Origin: Megamerina dolium
Taxonomy: Eukaryota; Arthropoda; Insecta; Diptera; Megamerinidae
NCBI GenBank assembly: GCA_963854835.1
Contig: OY978529.1
Span: 41,970,055-42,034,054, forward strand
Length of the DNA stretch: 64,000 bases
Direction of reading: 5' to 3'
The stretch's first letter is position 1; each line of letters starts with the position of its first letter. Of this stretch, positions 1 to 11,161 are shown piece by piece. The position numbers and the translations under genes were made by a program. The notes beneath the pieces were generated by a model, which saw only the letters and a list, made by a program, of their open reading frames with translations, was not told the origin of the DNA and did no database searches.

Positions 1-482
1 TTGTTGTTGTTGTTGTTACTTCTTTCATATTGATGTTGTTTTGCATTTACGAGTACATAAGTCGTCGTCGCCCCGACATCAGCAAAAGGGCGCATAAGAA
101 TGTAAGAATGACACTAAGAAGCAGAGCCGCAACAACATAACCGCAACAACAACAATAAACAACAACAACAACGACAATAATAACAATAACAATTAAGTTG
201 TAGTTGTGTTGTACTTTACATACATAGATAGTACTTTACACCAAGCCAAGCAGCAAGTTGGTAATATTTTTTAGTGCACTTAGTTACACACAACAAGAAA
301 TGTGTATGCTATTTGCTATTTGTATCTTTTTATCATCTAAAAAACAACAAAAAAAAAAAAGCGTAAAGTTTTTGCGTGGGTAATTAAGAAAATTACAAAA
401 TTTCCACACAAATGCACACATGCCACAATCACAAAATATTAACGCACACGACACGAGCTCATACACGCATAGTTTCATGATG

Positions 483-509
483 AAAAAAAAAAAAAAAAAA
501 AAAAAAAAA
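483..509. repeat. poly(A) run, 27 bases
   Basis: An uninterrupted A run. No retroelement body is recognisable immediately upstream, so it may be a plain homopolymer or the tail of an old insertion. Confidence 0.9.
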
Positions 510-698
510 CGTGTTCATATGGGTTAATGGCGGCGGCGGTTGATTGTTGGTATAACACTGCTGGTGGTGGTGGCAATATCATTATACAACATTTTCTTAA
601 GCCGATTTTGCAAATAGTTTTATTTAATTTGCTTATTTGAATTTTGTTTTTGGCGTCTTCTTAAATTCTATTTTATCGAGTTTAAGTCGCCTTGTATG

Positions 699-724
699 TT
701 TTTTTTTTTTTTTTTTTTTTTTTT
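699..724. repeat. poly(T) run, 26 bases
   Basis: An uninterrupted T run. It creates spurious phenylalanine-rich frames on both strands. Confidence 0.9.
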
Positions 725-1911
725 GGTAAATGTATGTCTTGTTTTGCAAATGAATCGACAACCTTTCCTGTCCGCCCCCGACAACTTTTTTTTAATCTTA
801 TGTGTCAACACTATCATTACTATCTCATCCGCCGCCATGATAGTTGCCGCCAAACGTGTTCAGAGCATATTAGAAACCAACACCAATGCGAAACATTGCA
901 TTTGCATTTTTAATTAAACTCCTATTAAGTATGTGTATATAAATAGTTGTATTTGCAACAAAGTATGAACACTTAAAGCTTTAAATATTTAAGTATGCAT
1001 AAATATTTCAATGAAATACTTTGAATCAAAATTTCAAGCACTATTTTTTGTCATTGTCCAACAGTAGACAACATATTTTTGGCTGCAGAAGTTTCTACCT
1101 CTATTAGAGGTCACTGAATAAATATACTATTTGTGCAATTATTGTCATTGTCAATGAAATACAAATCATTTCATAAACTGGACCACTGAAAAAATATTTT
1201 AAGCAATATTGCAATGTAAAGCCGATCATATAAATTCTTTATCTACTTACACATATGATCCATTACTTTAATGACAATTTACGATCACCCATTCTTAATT
1301 ATAGAATTATAAACAACAAGGTTACCGATCGTTCCTCGTAATTATAATAAATAAATAAACATAAGTGTGATACTTCAAATTGCACAAACACACTAGTAGC
1401 TTAAAAACTGGTAAATATATTATACTATATTATTGCTATCGCTTTGTAGTGTATTTGTAATTCATTTAACAGCAGCAGTAATATTTCACGATCATCAACC
1501 TACGCATAGCGCTAGCGCCACCTACACTACAGATTGTAATAAACTCAAACCAGGTTGATACTGCTGCCATTGAATGCAGAGAGAGAGAGAGAGAGAGAGA
1601 GAAACAGTGCAATAGTATAATATGAAAATGATGCAAAAGTTCATAACGAATGAGAATTAGTTAGTCGACATACGATGCTATTTGAAAACCAAACAAATCA
1701 AGATCAAGTGATCGACAAAGAGTGGCTTGTGTTAGACAACAGAAAAGTAAATATCAGAATACATGCGTGGCCTTGGTCATTCGATACAAAATTTAAATTG
1801 TTTGTCTCAAACTATGCTTATTTAAAAGGTTTGAAATTTTGACTTTCAAAAACTTGAAAACAGAAGAAACCTCCGCAGCTACGGAAGAGATTGTAGTAAG
1901 TAACAGATATA

Positions 1912-3220
1912 CAAGGTGGGAAAATTATGTATTAAGATTGCTTCTAGAAAACACAAAACACACACACGATATCTGCTAATTTTTCGGTATATTTATTCGA
2001 AATATTCTCCTCCTGATTCAATACATTTGTTACATCGATTTAATAGTGATTCAAACGCGTTTTCCAGCTCATTTTTCGGAATTGCCTCCAGTGCCCTCGT
2101 CGAAGCCCGTTGTATGGTCTGAATGTCATCAAAAAAGCATCCTTTCAACTTAAATTTCAGAGTTTTGGGAACAAAAAGAAGTCGCTCGGTGCCAAATCAG
2201 GTGAATACGGCGGGTGATTCAACACACAGACCAGATTCCGGGAAAAAAATTGACGAACAATGAGTGCTGTGTGACTCGGTGTATTATCGTGCAACAGAGA
2301 CCAAGTTTTTGGTATCGCGGTATTCTGGTCGAACACGACGGATTCTGGACATCAAACGCTTCAAAACTTCGAGATAACATGAGGAAGTAACTGTTTGACC
2401 AGTCGGAACAAATTCTTTGTGGATAATTCCTTTGCTATCGAAGAATGTGATGAGCATTGTTTTGATTTTTGATGGAACTTTTCGTGTTTTTTTGGCTTGT
2501 GGTGAGTTTTTTGATTTCCATTCCGCACTTTGACGCTTGATTTCTGGATAGTATTGGAAACACGTAACAATTGTTTTCAGAAAGTTTAGATCATTTTCTG
2601 CAGCTGCAACCATGTCTCTAGAATGACTGACTCTCATTAATTTTTGGTCCTCGGCGGTCAATGTGTGTGGAACAAATCTCGCGCAGACCTTTGTTTTGCC
2701 CAAATCCTCGTGAAGAATGAATGGGATAGTTTCTCTGTTAATGTTTAAGACCTCTTCCATCATTTTCACTGAAATATTGCGGTCTTCTGTAGTAAAATCA
2801 CGAACTTTCTGAATCGCTTCCTGCGTCCGCACTGAAATTGGTCTTCCTTTTTTTATTTCATCTTCCAGCGACTCTCTGCCATCCACAAACCGTTTATGTC
2901 ATATATAAAAACATTTGATCTTGATAAACAAGCATCGACATACGCTTGCTTCATCATTCCGAATGTTTCTGATGCACTTTTATAAATTTTTGCGTGGAAT
3001 TTAATGAACGCTCTTTGCTCCATGTTAAAATTTCAACATCAAACGAACACGTGTTTTGTAAAATGAATGTTAATAAACATTAAATATCAACCAAATGCCA
3101 TATAATTTTGACAGTTAGTAGAGGAAGGCTGAAGCTTCAAAACGCATGTGGTTACACATAGATGTCGCGCTTGGTTGCTGAGATATGGTTTGAGTCTTAA
3201 TATATAATTGTCGCACCTTG
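1912..3220 (-). mobile_element. Mariner element M1, complete ends, inactive
   Basis: A 1,309-bp element flanked on both sides by TA, the duplicated mariner target. The two ends form an imperfect terminal inverted repeat of about 30 bp beginning CAAGGTGSGA: the left end starts CAAGGTGGGA and the right end, read in reverse complement, CAAGGTGCGA. Length, TA target and a single broken transposase frame on the minus strand fit the mariner group of the IS630-Tc1-mariner superfamily. Its ends are the best preserved of the mariners in the window. Confidence 0.9.
1994..3023 (-). pseudogene. Mariner transposase pseudogene of M1, first catalytic Asp deleted
   Basis: From a methionine at 3023 to a stop at 1994 the span is 1,030 nt, close to the 345-codon mariner norm. 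The N-terminal helix-turn-helix region (MEQRAFIKFHAK) is followed by a frameshift near 2890. The longest open piece is 2284-2886. The second catalytic Asp (LLHDNTPSHTAL) and the third (HPPYSPDLAPSD) are present with 34 residues between them, so D34D is intact, but a second frame break near 2300 separates them from the main frame. Where mariners carry TGDETW before the FQY stretch, this copy reads IVTCFQYYPEIKRQ, so about five codons with the first catalytic Asp are missing in frame. It cannot cut DNA. Subfamily not assigned. Confidence 0.85.
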
Positions 3221-3785
3221 TATATATAAATTAATGTAATGGCACAACATTTGTGACATCACATTTTCAAAACTTTAGGCCTGAGGACGAATCATGTGTT
3301 TTTATAAATTTTTTAATAAACAAACGATACAAATTTAAGCATCAACTGCAGTAATCAATAATTGCAATAATAATAACAAGAACAACGATGACAAAATTTA
3401 TACAATGTATGTATGTATGTGGCACTTTATACAATAATCTAGTAAAATCCTTCAATTAAATTTAAATAAATAATTCAAGGCAATATTGATATCCACACTA
3501 CTACAGTAGGCACGCGTTCGCTCGCCAACTAGTTCCAATACTAGTGCATAATATAGGTGGGTTAAATAGGGAATTCAACTCTTCGATTTATAACATAAAT
3601 TTGGGAATTTAATACTGATATTAACAAGTTAAGAATTTAGTGATTGTGATCAAAATATGTACTCCAGTTCGATCTATCTGTAAACTCAAAGAGTCATTGG
3701 CCTATTGAGTTTATGCTTTCATTTGTGAATCGATTTGGCCATGTCTAGTAGTCTGTCTACAAGTAAGTAAAGATAAAAATGGTTA
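3221..3785. other. AT-rich spacer, no gene seen
   Basis: Unique AT-rich sequence between M1 and the first R1 array, with a short ATGT run near 3410. Nothing further recognised. Confidence 0.6.
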
Positions 3786-4640
3786 CATATATAGGATTAT
3801 TTTCGAAACAAATGGATGAGCTTGTGAATTACCGTAATAAGAAGAAAACCACGTCTAACTCCCATACAAAATGATGTTCTTGAGCATGTGTTCGCATATT
3901 TTCTGCGCGCAAATTTGAAGTTATCACACTGAAACTCGTCACATACAATTAAATTTATCAATTTAGAAACATACTCAAAAATAGTTTGAATCGGATAAAA
4001 ACTACGACTACCTCCCATACAAAAGTAGGCTATTAAATGTGTGATTTCATACTTTACGATTGAAAAAATAAAGTTATCGCAATAAAATTTTACACAAACA
4101 ATTGCATTTATAATTTAATATCTATGTATGAAAATGGACTAAATTGGATGAAATCTACGCCTACCTACCATACAAAAGTATGTTTTTGAACGTCTGTTTT
4201 TATATCTTTCGCGCGAAAATATAAAGCTATCGCAATGAAACTTGGTACATACGATTATAATTAGTAGCTAATTGATATATCTAAAAATAGTTTAAATCGG
4301 ATGAAATCTACGCCTACCTACCATACAAAAGTATGTTTTTGAACTTGTGTTTTTACATCTTTTACGCGAAAATATAAAGCTATCGCAATGAAACTCGGCA
4401 CATGTGATTATATTCAGTAGCTAATTGACATATCTAAAAATAACTTAAATCGGTTGAAATTTACGCCTACCTCTCATATAAAGTTATGATTTCGTATGTG
4501 TATTTTTACACTTTGCGTACGAAAATATAAAGTTATCAAGCTGAAACTTACCATATGCAATTGAATTCGCTAAGAAATGGAAAAGTCCAAAAATGGGTGT
4601 AAGCACATGAAACTATTCATATAAAAATATGCTCTGAAGC
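3786..4640 (-). repeat. R1 153-bp tandem array, six units
   Basis: The landmark CCCATACAAA (reverse complement TTTGTATGGG) recurs at 3861, 4014, 4168, 4320, 4473 (degenerate) and 4615 (degenerate), giving spacings of 153, 154, 152, 153 and 142. Each unit also carries an AAAGYTATCGCAATGAAAC-like block and an ATCGGATGAAATCTACGC-like block before the landmark. Units are diverged from each other but in register. The array contains no transposon termini. Confidence 0.9.
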
Positions 4641-5934
4641 ACATTTTATAGTCGAATGTGTCCCGTATACGAAATAAGATGAATACTACTCTACTATATT
4701 ATAAAGCACATCTTATAGTCGAGCAATTACTGTACTCTATGAGATTATTATATGTATTTCCTATAACAAAAGTATACACTACATATTGCAGTTGCATTTG
4801 TTGCTGATGTCATTGTTTTTGCTCCAAACTAATTGTAATGCCATTGCAGTTACTCTTGTTGGTATTCTCAATGGTGTCAATGTGAATTAGTAAGAACAGA
4901 AATTTGATCTCATTTTGCATGTCAACCCAGTAACACTCTACTACACTTGCACATGTTTCCATTGTGAATCTCTTCGGTGCGTCAGCTCGGGATCACTTTC
5001 CACCTACAGCTTGATTTTACATAGACTATAATTTATCATAATCAATTTTAAACAGCAGCTCAATTCCATCACCATTACTACGGTTCATAACAATGTACCA
5101 TGCTACATACATATAATTTCATACTTTGAAATACTTTCGTCTGCCTCGATACTACCAGCGACTTGAAGAAGTTGCTTACTACTACTGCTGTTTCTTCTAA
5201 TAAATTTTACTTAAGTTCTATATGATTGACGTGTAATACAATCGTTCACTGCTGTGTTCTTTATTGCCTTCCATCTGTGGATATTTGCTGTTGCGTAAAA
5301 GGCTTCAAAAAAACAAACAAAAAAAAAAATTTCATAGATTTAACTTTTTACTATAATTTTCAAGCTACATAGTTGTCGTAAGTCTTTTGAACTGTCACTT
5401 TGACAGTTTAGCAAAGAAGCATGATCATAGAATGAGTTTGGAAATTTTTATATTTCAATTCAATTGTTTTTTTATTCAATATTATACCTCAAGGAGAACA
5501 GGAAATGTATTAAAGCGTGTGTAAAAAGTGTAATAATAATAGCAATAATAAATCACAAATTTATTATGGTTTTTGTTTTAGAAAATTCAATTATCATTAC
5601 ATCATATTTACTTGTAAGTTTTAAGTAGGTACATATCAGCAAATGTTGGTGTCAATAAACAAGTACTGGTACAGATACAGAAACACAGGCGTTTATTTTA
5701 CGATCTACTATATGATTTGTGGCATTTTCATTGAGAATGTCAACTTAATAGTTCATGTGGTATTTTTGAATTTTTTTTTTTTACTTTCATTATGCCGCAA
5801 TTTCGAACACTGCACGTAATAGTTTAAAGATCAATTGACAATTTGCTAAACACAATAATTTTTGAATATATGATTACCGAGAATTTAGAGAAATGTATGA
5901 AATCTTTGTTTGAGTCGATAGAACGATCTATATA
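4641..5934. other. AT-rich spacer, no gene seen
   Basis: Mostly unique sequence with short homopolymers near 5320 and 5770. At 5390-5408 lies a perfect 8-bp inverted repeat with a 3-base spacer, AACTGTCA-CTT-TGACAGTT. No coding signal. Confidence 0.55.
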
Positions 5935-7090
5935 ATTCAATTTTTAAAGATGCTTTTACATGAAATGTTGACCGCGGCTCAAATGGTTGATACGCTGGGT
6001 CCAAATTTGGCATACTCTTTCCAACATATCGGCAGGTATCTCACGATTAAATTCTTCAATATTGGCTTCCAGTGCGGCAACCGTTGCGGACTTGTCACTA
6101 TATGAGCTATGAGCCTTAACATAGCCCCACAAAAAATAATCTAAAGGCGTTAAATGGCACGATCTAGGCTACCAATTGACCGGACCCAAACGTAAAATAA
6201 ACTGTTCACCGAACTCGCCTCTCAATTGGACCATTGTTTCGCGTGTTGTGTGGCATATGGCACCGCCTTGTTGAAACCAAATGCCAGCCAAGTCCAGTTC
6301 TTCCATTTTGGGCAAAAAAAAAAAAATTGTAATCAGTAACGTTCCTGCCTTCGTCGTCTTTGAAAAGGTACGGTCCAATGATGACACCGGTCCATAATCC
6401 ACACCAAACAGTGCATTTTGCAGGATGGATTGATAATTCTTGCAATGATTCTGGCTGCTCTTCACACCAAATATGGCAATTTTGATTGTTCACGTATCCA
6501 TTCAACCAGAAATGAGCGTCGGCGCTGAAGACAATTTTCCGAATAGAACAGTGGATCTTCATCCAACTTTGCCAGCATCCATTCACCAGAAGTTAGCCGT
6601 TGTGGTAGGTCGTGTGGTTTTAATTCTTGCACCAGCTGTATTTTAAAAGGTTTTACACCCAAATCTTTTCACAAAATTTTCCACGTAGTGGAGTAACAGA
6701 GCCCCAATTACTGCGAATGGCGCCGAATCGATAATTCACGGTCATCAACAACACTGGCGGATACAGCTGCGATATTTTCCTCTGTCCGCACTGTAAGTTC
6801 GCCTATTAGTGGTTTAATGTCCAATATTGTAAATTTGGTGGGAAATTTAGTCACAAGATTCCGAATAGCCGCCTCAGATCTAAACTGACCATAAAATGAA
6901 TAAATTAATGAACCGAGCATGAATTTTGATAATAAAATTCAATAATCTGCAAACGTTGTTCGTTTGTAAGTCGATTCATGGTTAAATTATATACCAAACT
7001 GAACATGTTTGACAGTAACATGTTGCACGAAAACAGCTGAGCTGCCAAAAACAGTGTTGCCAAAAAGAACGTTTTTAAAAAATCACCCTG
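5935..7090 (-). mobile_element. DD41D (rosa-like) mariner remnant M2
   Basis: The right end reads ATCACCCTG at 7082-7090 followed by TA, matching the CAGGGTGAT type of terminus with a TA target. No matching inverted terminus was found on the left, where similarity to the family fades at about 5935, so that end is truncated or badly diverged. The body is the transposase remnant at 5956-6979. The 41-residue spacing between the second and third catalytic positions identifies the DD41D lineage, whose described members include rosa from Ceratitis rosa. Confidence 0.8.
5956..6979 (-). pseudogene. DD41D mariner transposase pseudogene (M2), catalytic residues mutated
   Basis: The frame begins MNRLTNEQRLQIIEFYYQ at 6979 and should stop at 5956, about 341 codons, the usual length. 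Pieces lie in three frames: N-terminal DNA-binding domain 6708-6920, the middle 6462-6662 then 6206-6586, and the C-terminal catalytic part 6169-6465. The first catalytic position reads IVFSADAHFW where the family has SDEAHFW, so Asp is replaced by Ala. The second reads WFQQGGAICHT where the family has QQDGA, so Asp is replaced by Gly. A stop follows at VNW*PRSC. The third Asp (LTPLDYFLWGYVKAH) is kept. Four defects of independent kinds mark an old dead copy. The family assignment rests on the WFQQ, LTPLDYFLWG and EIPADMLERVCQIW motifs. Confidence 0.85.
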
Positions 7091-8454
7091 TATTTGATCG
7101 AAAATTAAAAGATTCCAAAATTTCGATATATTAATAATTTTGTTTAATATATTTTAATTATATCTTATTTGCTATAAATTGTGTACGAACAAACTCAATC
7201 AATCAATTTCAGTGTTAATTTTAAAAAATACGAGAGTAATTCTTTTAGAAAACTAGTTATTTGACATTGAAAATATTATACATAAATATATTGAAGGTAT
7301 ATTTATTTGGATATTAATTGTTATCAATTAACTAATTAATCATTTTGAAAACATTGTTTTTGCTTTTAATTGGCTATATAAATTCAAATAACGACTCTGA
7401 ACAATTCAATATAGAATCATAATGCAATTACTTAAGAAAAAACAAAACAAAAAACCAGTAATTTTCAATAAACAACAAAATTAGTGACAAACATGAAATT
7501 AAGTGGTGACACCACAGACACCACTGTTGCCATTAGCAACACTGTACGTGCCATATGTTAAGGTGTAATACGAAAGAAATTTCAATATGAAATTTGAATT
7601 TGTTAGTGGGAAATTAAATGTTTCGCTTGAATTCAGTTGAAAGTTGCAATTTTGTATTAGAAACTGATCTGAGGAATTTTGGATTTCACTTTTTACTTGA
7701 AATTGACACATTTTTGAAAAGGGTAAAATTGAAAATTTGAAAAAGGTTAAGAAAGAAGGAAGCAGAACATATTTAGAAATATATTTTTGGATTCAGAGTT
7801 GCATTTATTTATCAAATGACCATTTCTATATGCTGAAAGATTAAGCCTCTAAAATTCTAATTATCTCAAATGTGTCTCTTTTGGCATGAACCACCTTAAT
7901 ATATGTTGCTATATTATATATACATATTATGTACAATATATCGTGCATACATGCATATAATTATTCACTAATAAATTTTCATAAATTGTCAACATGCAGT
8001 TTCGTTTTGTTTTGTATAAAATATTTATTTATTTTCCTTTATTTTTTACTTTTTTGGTTTGGTGTAATTGCTATTAATACTTTGTGGCATGTAAATTGCC
8101 ATAGACAAGGCGCATACAATTATTAAATAAATTGTTAGCTAGGAACGTGTGTGCCGCTATATGTACACACACGAAGAAAATAAACAAACGACACATAATG
8201 TCTCTGTTGAACTCGCCCACCAAATAGCCGCAATAAGGTTTGGTTGAACTTTTGGTGCGCCGCACAGTGATTCCTGCCCATGCAATTAGTGGGGAAATAA
8301 TTAAAAATCGCAATTTTCTTCTCGTTTTTTACATTTTACAACATTCAAAGACAAAATGGTAATTTATTAACTAACGTATTGCCAAAAAGTAGTATTAAAC
8401 TGGAGTGGATTAGAAAAATTGCAATTTTCCTATATTTTAATGGCTTGATTTATA
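7091..8454. other. AT-rich spacer, no gene seen
   Basis: Unique AT-rich sequence with long runs of A/T-only DNA at 7100-7400. Short frames at 7499-7711, 7929-8126 and 8074-8313 are compositionally like the surroundings and have no recognisable domain. Confidence 0.55.
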
Positions 8455-8970
8455 TTCGGTCTGTGCGATTAATAGTTTAGTTGAACAATCTGATTAATCA
8501 AAATTATTTTTAATCAATTATTCGATTAATTGAAATATAAATTATGTGATTAATCAGAATTTTGATTAATCTAACAATTTTTCACTTTTAGTTTTCACAT
8601 TTTGAATATTTTTTCTAGTAATACAATACAATATTATTCGGATTAATCACAATACTGATTAGTCGAATAATTTCAATTTTAGTTAATCAAAATCATGATA
8701 ATTGGAATAATTTCTTAATTGATTCAACAAAATATTTATTAATCAGAATTTTGATTAATCAAACAATTTTTCACTTTTAGCTTTCAAATTTTGAATATTT
8801 TTTCTAGTAATACAGTATTATTCTAATCAATCACTATACTGATTAGTCGAATAATTTCAATTTTAGTTAATCAAAGTCGTGAAAATTCTAATAAATTTTT
8901 ATTTGATTAAACAAAATATTGATTAATCAATATTTTGATTAATCAGATTTTTCGATTAATCGATTAATTG
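8455..8970. repeat. ~189-bp tandem duplication rich in GATTAATC palindromes
   Basis: A unit starting TAATCAGAATTTTGATTAAT at 8551 is repeated at 8740, a period of about 189 bp. The two copies share the ACAATTTTTCACTTTTAG and TTTTTTCTAGTAATACA blocks and differ by scattered substitutions and small indels. Across 8455-8970 the core GATTAAT or ATTAATC occurs about a dozen times, often as the palindrome GATTAATC or in close inverted pairs such as TCGATTAATCGATTAATTG. Strand is not defined because the motif is self-complementary. It could be an old foldback element or simple AT-rich satellite DNA. Confidence 0.8.
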
Positions 8971-10045
8971 TGCAGCATTACCTTCAGGTGAAGAAAAAAG
9001 GATTTTGGACGTTCGAAAAAGAAATAAAATAAAAAAACTACCATTCCACAAACGCAACAAAAGAAAATTAATATTTTTGTGAAAGTTAATAGAGAAAATT
9101 TTAACATAAATCTTTTGATATTTGTGATTTCTGACAATTGATTTCTATTGAAAATATGGAAATTTTGGTAGTAAATGATGAACAAATTACATTCCCAAAA
9201 CTATCAAATGAATTATTATCCCTCATAATAAATTTTATGATATTTACATGTTTAACGAATCACTGTCACTGTGCGGCGGGTGTGGTAAAAGAATATCAAT
9301 ATAGAAAAAAAAAATACTTTACAATTTGTTATCGCTTCCTTTTTGTTAACAATTTAATTTTGAAAAATAATTATTATTATTCATAATTTTTTTTTTTTGT
9401 ATTGTTAATTTTGTAGCTCAGGGCCATTGCAATATATAGTATTACAGTAGTTAGCGTTATCCAAAAAAAAAAAGAAAAACAGCAACAACAAAAAAATGGT
9501 ATATAGCTGTAACAGCTTGTTACAACAACAACAACAACAACAACAACCACAAGAGCACTAAAAAACAAAATTCAAATTTCAAAAGAATATTAATAATGAA
9601 GCACTTTAAATTAACAATCAGCAAACACAATAGATGTTAATTTTTCAATAATGTGGCAACCACGCCTCATGCTTGTAATCATAATATGAAGCTGAAGCAG
9701 CGGATAGTGGCGATGACGACGGCGGTAGCGTTGTCAGTAGTGTAATTAATTTGTGAAAAACTGCAAATAATGAAATCAGCAAAAAAATACAAAAAAAAAA
9801 AATTGATGAATATTAAATAAATGCGGGCGTCTGCTATTCTTTTAGTGTGCTCATATAACCGTACATAATAATCATAGTACATCGTAATAGCAACAACGAA
9901 ATCGTATACCTATATGTAAATCGATATTTTCAACAAAATATTACTACAGCATTTATTGTATGCTGCTACCTACCAGCAGACATACGTACTTTGATGCAAT
10001 ATACTGTGTAAAGGCGAAAAAAAAAACTTTTTACATACGAATAGT
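8971..10045. other. Low-complexity spacer, no gene seen
   Basis: It holds a poly(T)/poly(A) patch near 9386-9500 and an ACA trinucleotide run at about 9523-9548 that gives a spurious poly-Val frame on the minus strand. Nothing coding is recognised. Confidence 0.55.
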
Positions 10046-10049
10046 ACAG

Positions 10050-11150
10050 TAGAGCAGGTTATGTGGCTGCCCTCTCTCTGAGAGGACACACTTAGACCAG
10101 AAATGCCCATTGTGATACCACCGAGCTTCTCTTCCAGGACTGTTGTGCCCATTAAATTTGGACAGCATTAGAAGGGACTTACTTATATTAGCCGGTTCCG
10201 AACGGCAGAATTATTACGACATCACTTTAACTTAGTTTTGTCACAGAGCTCTTTTAAGGGGGTCCACCTGTGTAAAATTTTCGAAAAATCTATTTTTTTT
10301 TACATTTTTCGCATCTTTAACGAGAGCTTCTACAGGATGAGGAAGGGGAAGTTTATGGTCCTGGTATTGCAGATTAAATGTGAGTCTATAATACAAAGTT
10401 TTGTTGTGTTTCCAAACTTTGAAAGCGTTTTTCTCGAAACCATATTTTTGAATTTTGTGGGCAGGATTAAAAAAAATCTACTTAACGGATTTACTTGAAA
10501 TTTTGACAGACTCATTAATACAGATAACTGAAGGTACCCACGTAGCTGTTTTTCGAATTTTTTTTTTTCAATTTTACAGCAGTTTTTATATCGAAAAAAA
10601 AAGCATGAAAACGAATAATTTTTATAAAAACAACTGCCATTTTTTCAATTTTTAAAATTTCGTCAAAATCCTACGTCAGTACCTACACTATATAAACAGA
10701 AATAAGATTTTTTTTTTTACTTTTTGCGTTTTAGATAACTGGTTCGAGCGGAATCTTGCCCACAATTTCGGTATTTCATTTTGAAGGGGTCACTTTGAAC
10801 GCCCTTAATGAGTACAAGCCTTCAGATTACACTATTGGAAAAATTTACTATTGAAATATAAGCACAAACCTTCAAAATAACGTAAAACTTATTCTTATTT
10901 TCGAATTAGTTCTCCTAACGAAAATTCCCGAAAAAGCGTTCGATATACCATGCTCACACAGGTGGACCCCCTTAAGTAGCATTATAGGCAAATTGTTACT
11001 GCCGGAAAAATTGCTAATTCTTGCCGGCAGGTGGGTATCGTTCGAAAGAAAAATCTTTTCGATATCAAATTTTGTTATGTTTCAGCCGGGGATTGAACCC
11101 ACGACCTACAGTTCAGAAGGCCAACGCACTAACCACTGAGCATCGGCACC
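10050..11150 (-). mobile_element. tRNA-derived SINE, tail type B, split by a MITE
   Basis: On the minus strand the head at 11150 reads GGTGCCGATGCTCAGTGG, a tRNA-like A-box region, followed by the B box GGTTCAATCCCC. The body continues to 10976, is interrupted by the TTAA-flanked element at 10258-10971, and resumes from 10257 to about 10050. The 3' tail is type B: the CTCTCAGAGAGAGG stretch followed by GCAGCCACATAACC, shared with the copy at 59150-59436. Inferred RNA polymerase III promoter in the head; not a functional tRNA gene. No convincing target duplication was found around the whole SINE. Confidence 0.85.
10258..10971. mobile_element. TTAA-flanked 714-bp MITE inside the SINE
   Basis: The insert has terminal inverted repeats GGGGGTCCACCTGTGTRA (18 bp, one ambiguous position) at both ends and is flanked by TTAA at 10254-10257 and 10972-10975. 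Other SINE copies, for example at 59347-59365, read straight through this point (CTCTTTTAAGAAGC), so the empty site is known and TTAA is a true duplication. The interior is AT-rich and encodes no transposase. TTAA targets are known for piggyBac, Kolobok and Sola3. The GGGGG terminus does not look like the canonical piggyBac CCC end, so the superfamily is left open. Confidence 0.85.
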
Positions 11151-11161
11151 AACTAGTGTAT

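Larger units (their letters stand above)
1..1911. other. Low-complexity AT-rich DNA, no gene seen
   Basis: The stretch holds TTG repeats at 1-18, AAC-type repeats at about 131-176, a 27-base poly(A) run at 483-509, a 26-base poly(T) run at 699-724 and a GA dinucleotide run at 1579-1602. Short open frames here lie across the homopolymers and have no coding character. No transposon termini were recognised before 1912. Confidence 0.7.

Noticed and set aside
5582..5613. Second microexon candidate between TTTTTGTTTTAG and GTAAGT
   Set aside because: The branch site and pyrimidine tract are weaker than at 34841, and the chance rate in AT-rich DNA is high.
9377..9568. Poly-valine ORF
   Set aside because: It arises from an ACA trinucleotide run read on the minus strand.
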